Assembly: GCF_016612545.1 (NCBI RefSeq)
Contig: NZ_JAENRY010000002.1
Coordinates: 1 to 64,000, forward strand
Direction of reading: 5' to 3'
Origin: Streptomyces sp. MBT65
Lineage (GTDB): Bacteria; Actinomycetota; Actinomycetes; Streptomycetales; Streptomycetaceae
DNA: 64,000 bases
In this document: positions 62,164 to 64,000 of the stretch, piece by piece
How the letters are laid out: each line of letters opens with the position of its first letter
Position numbering within the stretch: the stretch's first letter is position 1
Program-made: the position numbers and the translations under genes
Notes under the pieces: generated by a model
Told to the model about the DNA's origin: nothing
The model's input: only the letters and a program-made list of their open reading frames with translations
Database searches by the model: none

Positions 62164-62943
62164 CTAGTGCACGGAGAACCCACCGTCCACGAACACCGAC
62201 TGCCCGGTGACATAGGCGGAGGCGCCGCTCGCCAGGAACACCGCCGCGCCCGCGAAGTCCTCGGCGAGGCCGTTGCGGCCGACCATGGTGCGTGCGGCCA
62301 GTGCCGCCACCTTTTCCGGGTCCGATGACAGGCGTTCGTTGAGCGGTGTCATGACGAAGCCCGGGACCAGGGTGTTGCAGGTGACACCGTGCGGCGACCA
62401 GGCCTCTGCCTGGGAGCGGGCCAGGGACTCCAGTGCGCCCTTGGAGACGCCGTAGGCGCCGCTCTGCACGAACGCTCGGTGTGCCTGTTGGGAGGTGATG
62501 TGGATGATGCGGCCGAAGCCCCGTTCGGCCATGCCGGGGCCGAAGCGGCGGCCCAGGAGGTAGGGCGCCTCCAGGTTCAGCGCCATCGTGGTGTCCCACA
62601 CCTCCTCGCTCAACTCGCCCATCGGCGGCCGCAGGTTGATGCCGGCGCTGTTCACGAGAATGTCCGGCTCCCCGAACACCTCGGCCGCGGCCTCCGCCGC
62701 CGTCCGCACCCCGTCCCGGGTCCCCAGATCGCCGCGCACCCAGGCCGCCCGGCAGCCCGCCGCCGTCAACTCGTCGACCGTGGCGGCCAGTTCCCGCTCC
62801 TTGCGGGCCACTACGACCACCGCGGCCCCCGCCCGTGCGAGGGCTCCGGCGACGGCCCGGCCGATGCCGGAGCTGCCGCCCGTCACGACGGCGACCCGGC
62901 CGTCCAGAGAGAACAGTTCGGAGAGATAGTCGCGAGAGATCAT
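62164..62943 (-). CDS. SDR family oxidoreductase
   Basis: A 259-residue classic short-chain dehydrogenase. Cofactor motif VAVVTGGSSGIGRAVAGAL, NSAGIN, active site QSGAYGVSKGALESLARS (YxxxK) and GFVMTPLNERL. It probably oxidises or reduces a sugar acid or alcohol, near gluconate 5-dehydrogenase-type SDRs. ATG 62943 is the start. It is divergent from the toxin-antitoxin pair. Confidence 0.88.
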   Translation of the reverse strand: MISRDYLSELFSLDGRVAVVTGGSSGIGRAVAGALARAGAAVVVVARKERELAATVDELTAAGCRAAWVRGDLGTRDGVRTAAEAAAEVFGEPDILVNSAGINLRPPMGELSEEVWDTTMALNLEAPYLLGRRFGPGMAERGFGRIIHITSQQAHRAFVQSGAYGVSKGALESLARSQAEAWSPHGVTCNTLVPGFVMTPLNERLSSDPEKVAALAARTMVGRNGLAEDFAGAAVFLASGASAYVTGQSVFVDGGFSVH

Positions 62944-63025
62944 TCCCGCACCCTAGGGGCTACCCGGATCCGGTTCCGAGGACGGGCCCCTCGCACCGGC
63001 GGCACCAAGTAGGTACCATCGCTGT

Positions 63026-63262
63026 ATGCCATCGCTGAATGTGTCCTTCACCGAAGAGGAACTAGAGGGAGTCCGGGCCGCCGCCGCGGCCGAGGGGAAG
63101 AGCCTCAAGCAGTACCTGCACGACCTCGGCGTCCGCGAGATGCAGCGCGGACTGTTCGTCGCCGGCGCGTCCGCGTGGGCCGAGCGGTTGCGCGGCGAGT
63201 TCGACGACGCCTTCCCCGACGAGGTGCCGCCCGCCGAGCGTGACGGGGTCGCGGCCGCCTGA
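63026..63262 (+). CDS. Antitoxin-like small protein
   Basis: A 78-residue acidic protein, SLNVSFTEEELEGVRAAAAA then KSLKQYLHDLGVREMQ, which fits a ribbon-helix-helix-like start and a helical tail. It overlaps the toxin start by one base (TGATG), typical of toxin-antitoxin pairs. The 9-base repeat CCATCGCTG flanks the start codon (63016-63024 and 63029-63037), a possible site for self-repression. Confidence 0.72.
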   Translation: MPSLNVSFTEEELEGVRAAAAAEGKSLKQYLHDLGVREMQRGLFVAGASAWAERLRGEFDDAFPDEVPPAERDGVAAA

Positions 63263-63639
63263 TGCACCTGTACATCGACGTCTCCTGGCTGCTCGACGTC
63301 CAGGAGGCCGCCCTCGGCCACGAGGACATGTCGATCTCCGACTACTCCGCGCTCGTGGCCGCCGTGTCCCGGCACAAGACCAAGCTGCCGACGCTCGCCG
63401 TTGCCGACCCGGACGCCGCCTGGCGGGCCGCCGCGCTCATGCACACGATCGTGCGCCTGGAGCCGCTGCCGCACCGCAACAGCCTCTACGCCGCGTTCGT
63501 CGCCGCCCAGTACATGGGCCAGTCCGGCGAAGGCATCGACCCGCCCTACGGCGCCCTCTCCGACCTCGTCCGCAAGATCCGCGACACACGTGTCGGTGTC
63601 CTCGCCGTCGCCGACCAGCTGCGGTCCTGGAAGGTCTGA
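63262..63639 (+). CDS. Doc/Fic-like toxin
   Basis: A 125-residue protein resembling the Doc/Fic toxin family. The family motif HxFxDGN(K/R) is not complete: the sequence has LEPLPHRNSLYAAFVAAQYM, which keeps His and Arg-Asn but not the D-G pair. Other helices (DYSALVAAVSRHKTKLP; PDAAWRAAALMHTIVRL) fit Doc. In this family the toxin phosphorylates or AMPylates host proteins; the changed motif may mean altered or lost activity. It starts on the antitoxin stop. Confidence 0.68.
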   Translation: MHLYIDVSWLLDVQEAALGHEDMSISDYSALVAAVSRHKTKLPTLAVADPDAAWRAAALMHTIVRLEPLPHRNSLYAAFVAAQYMGQSGEGIDPPYGALSDLVRKIRDTRVGVLAVADQLRSWKV

Positions 63640-63700
63640 CCTGCGCGGGACCGTACGGCGCCGGTGACCGCGCGGCCGTGGCCCTGCGTAGGCTGTCCCC

Positions 63701-64000
63701 GTGTCCACCGCCCGTCTGCGTCGCGTCGCCGTCCTCGTGCTCGAAGGCGCCAAGCCGCTCGATGTCGGAATCCCCGCGCAGGTGTTCACGACCCGGGCGA
63801 GCATGCCGTACGAGGTGCGGCTGTGCGGTGCGGCGCCCGGGCTGGTGACCGGCGGCGACGGGCTGTCGTACCACGTCGCCGACGGTCTCGACGCGATGAA
63901 CTGGGCCGACATCGTGTTTCTGCCCGGCTATCGGTTCCCGGACCGGGAGGACCCGCCGCAGGCGGTCCTCGACGCGCTGATCGCCGCGCACGAGCGGGGC
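63701..64000 (+). CDS. GlxA-type regulator, 3' end outside window
   Basis: A partial frame of 100 codons cut by the window edge. It begins VSTARLRRVAVLVLEGAKPL with GTG 63701, then FTTRASMPYEVRLCGAAPG and WADIVFLPGYRFP. This is the DJ-1/PfpI-like N-terminal domain of GlxA-family regulators, which have an AraC-type HTH at the missing C-terminus. Confidence 0.8.
   Translation, partial: MSTARLRRVAVLVLEGAKPLDVGIPAQVFTTRASMPYEVRLCGAAPGLVTGGDGLSYHVADGLDAMNWADIVFLPGYRFPDREDPPQAVLDALIAAHERG

Noticed and set aside
1-64000. CRISPR array, tRNA, rRNA, insertion sequence or prophage genes
   Set aside because: No repeat-spacer pattern, no cloverleaf or rRNA sequence, and no transposase, integrase or phage structural wording was found in the frames examined.

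Overview
The window looks like Streptomyces chromosome or that of a close relative. GC content is very high and the third codon position is strongly G/C. Short overlaps between a stop and the next start (ATGA, TGATG) are common. Many genes belong to families typical of streptomycetes: an AfsA/ScbR-type butyrolactone pair, a family 2 encapsulin, DUF397/XRE pairs, SpoIIE-like phosphatases with MarR regulators, and a CbtB/CbtA pair behind a cobalamin riboswitch. No rRNA, tRNA, insertion sequence, prophage or CRISPR array was seen.

Region by region. (1) 0-2.3 kb: an AlaX-like tRNA-editing protein (its start lies outside the window), an HTH-cupin regulator and a threonine aldolase, all co-directional. 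(2) 2.3-6.6 kb: glutamate decarboxylase, then a SufS-like cysteine desulfurase overlapping the gene for an encapsulin shell protein with a cNMP-binding insertion; this is probably a sulfur-handling nanocompartment. (3) 6.8-16.6 kb: OsmC, followed by a decayed stretch that holds a gutted glutaminase, an intact AfsA-like synthase divergent from an ScbR-like receptor, a frameshifted SDR, a frameshifted LuxR fragment and a GMC oxidoreductase stub. Two paralogous HSL-type esterases, a TMEM175-like channel, a cupin and an MmyB-type regulator lie among them. (4) 16.6-19.6 kb: a cobalamin riboswitch, permease, broken ATPase and binding protein. (5) 19.7-25 kb: two tandem membrane Ser/Thr kinases with solute-binding-like ectodomains, plus a lipoprotein. 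(6) 25-28 kb: an ECF41-like sigma factor with its AhpD-like partner, and a Ppx/GppA enzyme.

(7) 28-40.4 kb is a signalling and stress block. It has a receiver-PP2C phosphatase, a histidine kinase with a response regulator, two MarR/PP2C modules, Dps, three alpha/beta-hydrolase-region genes or unknowns, an RsbW-like kinase and a divergent STAS antagonist. PP2C phosphatases, an anti-sigma kinase and an antagonist are the parts of a partner-switching stress circuit. (8) 40.4-57.2 kb is mixed accessory content: an MMPL transporter, a secreted beta protein, a PobA-like hydroxylase, a hydrolase with Asn at the nucleophile position, a leader peptide ahead of two LLM monooxygenases, a DUF397/XRE/methyltransferase group, carbonic anhydrase, DUF427 and two unknown membrane proteins.

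(9) 57.4-62.1 kb is the second corrinoid/cobalt block. A riboswitch precedes cbtB-cbtA, a clear terminator follows, then another riboswitch precedes an intact binding protein-permease-ATPase operon. With the copy at 16.6 kb, three riboswitches in this window would put cobalt uptake and two corrinoid importers under one signal. (10) 62.1-64 kb: an SDR, a Doc/Fic-like toxin-antitoxin pair and the start of a GlxA-type regulator cut by the window edge.

The most unusual items are the encapsulin-desulfurase pair, the out-of-frame deletion in the riboswitch-controlled ATPase, the cluster of five decayed genes around the butyrolactone pair, the hydrolase without a nucleophile serine, and the 38-codon leader peptide before the LLM operon.
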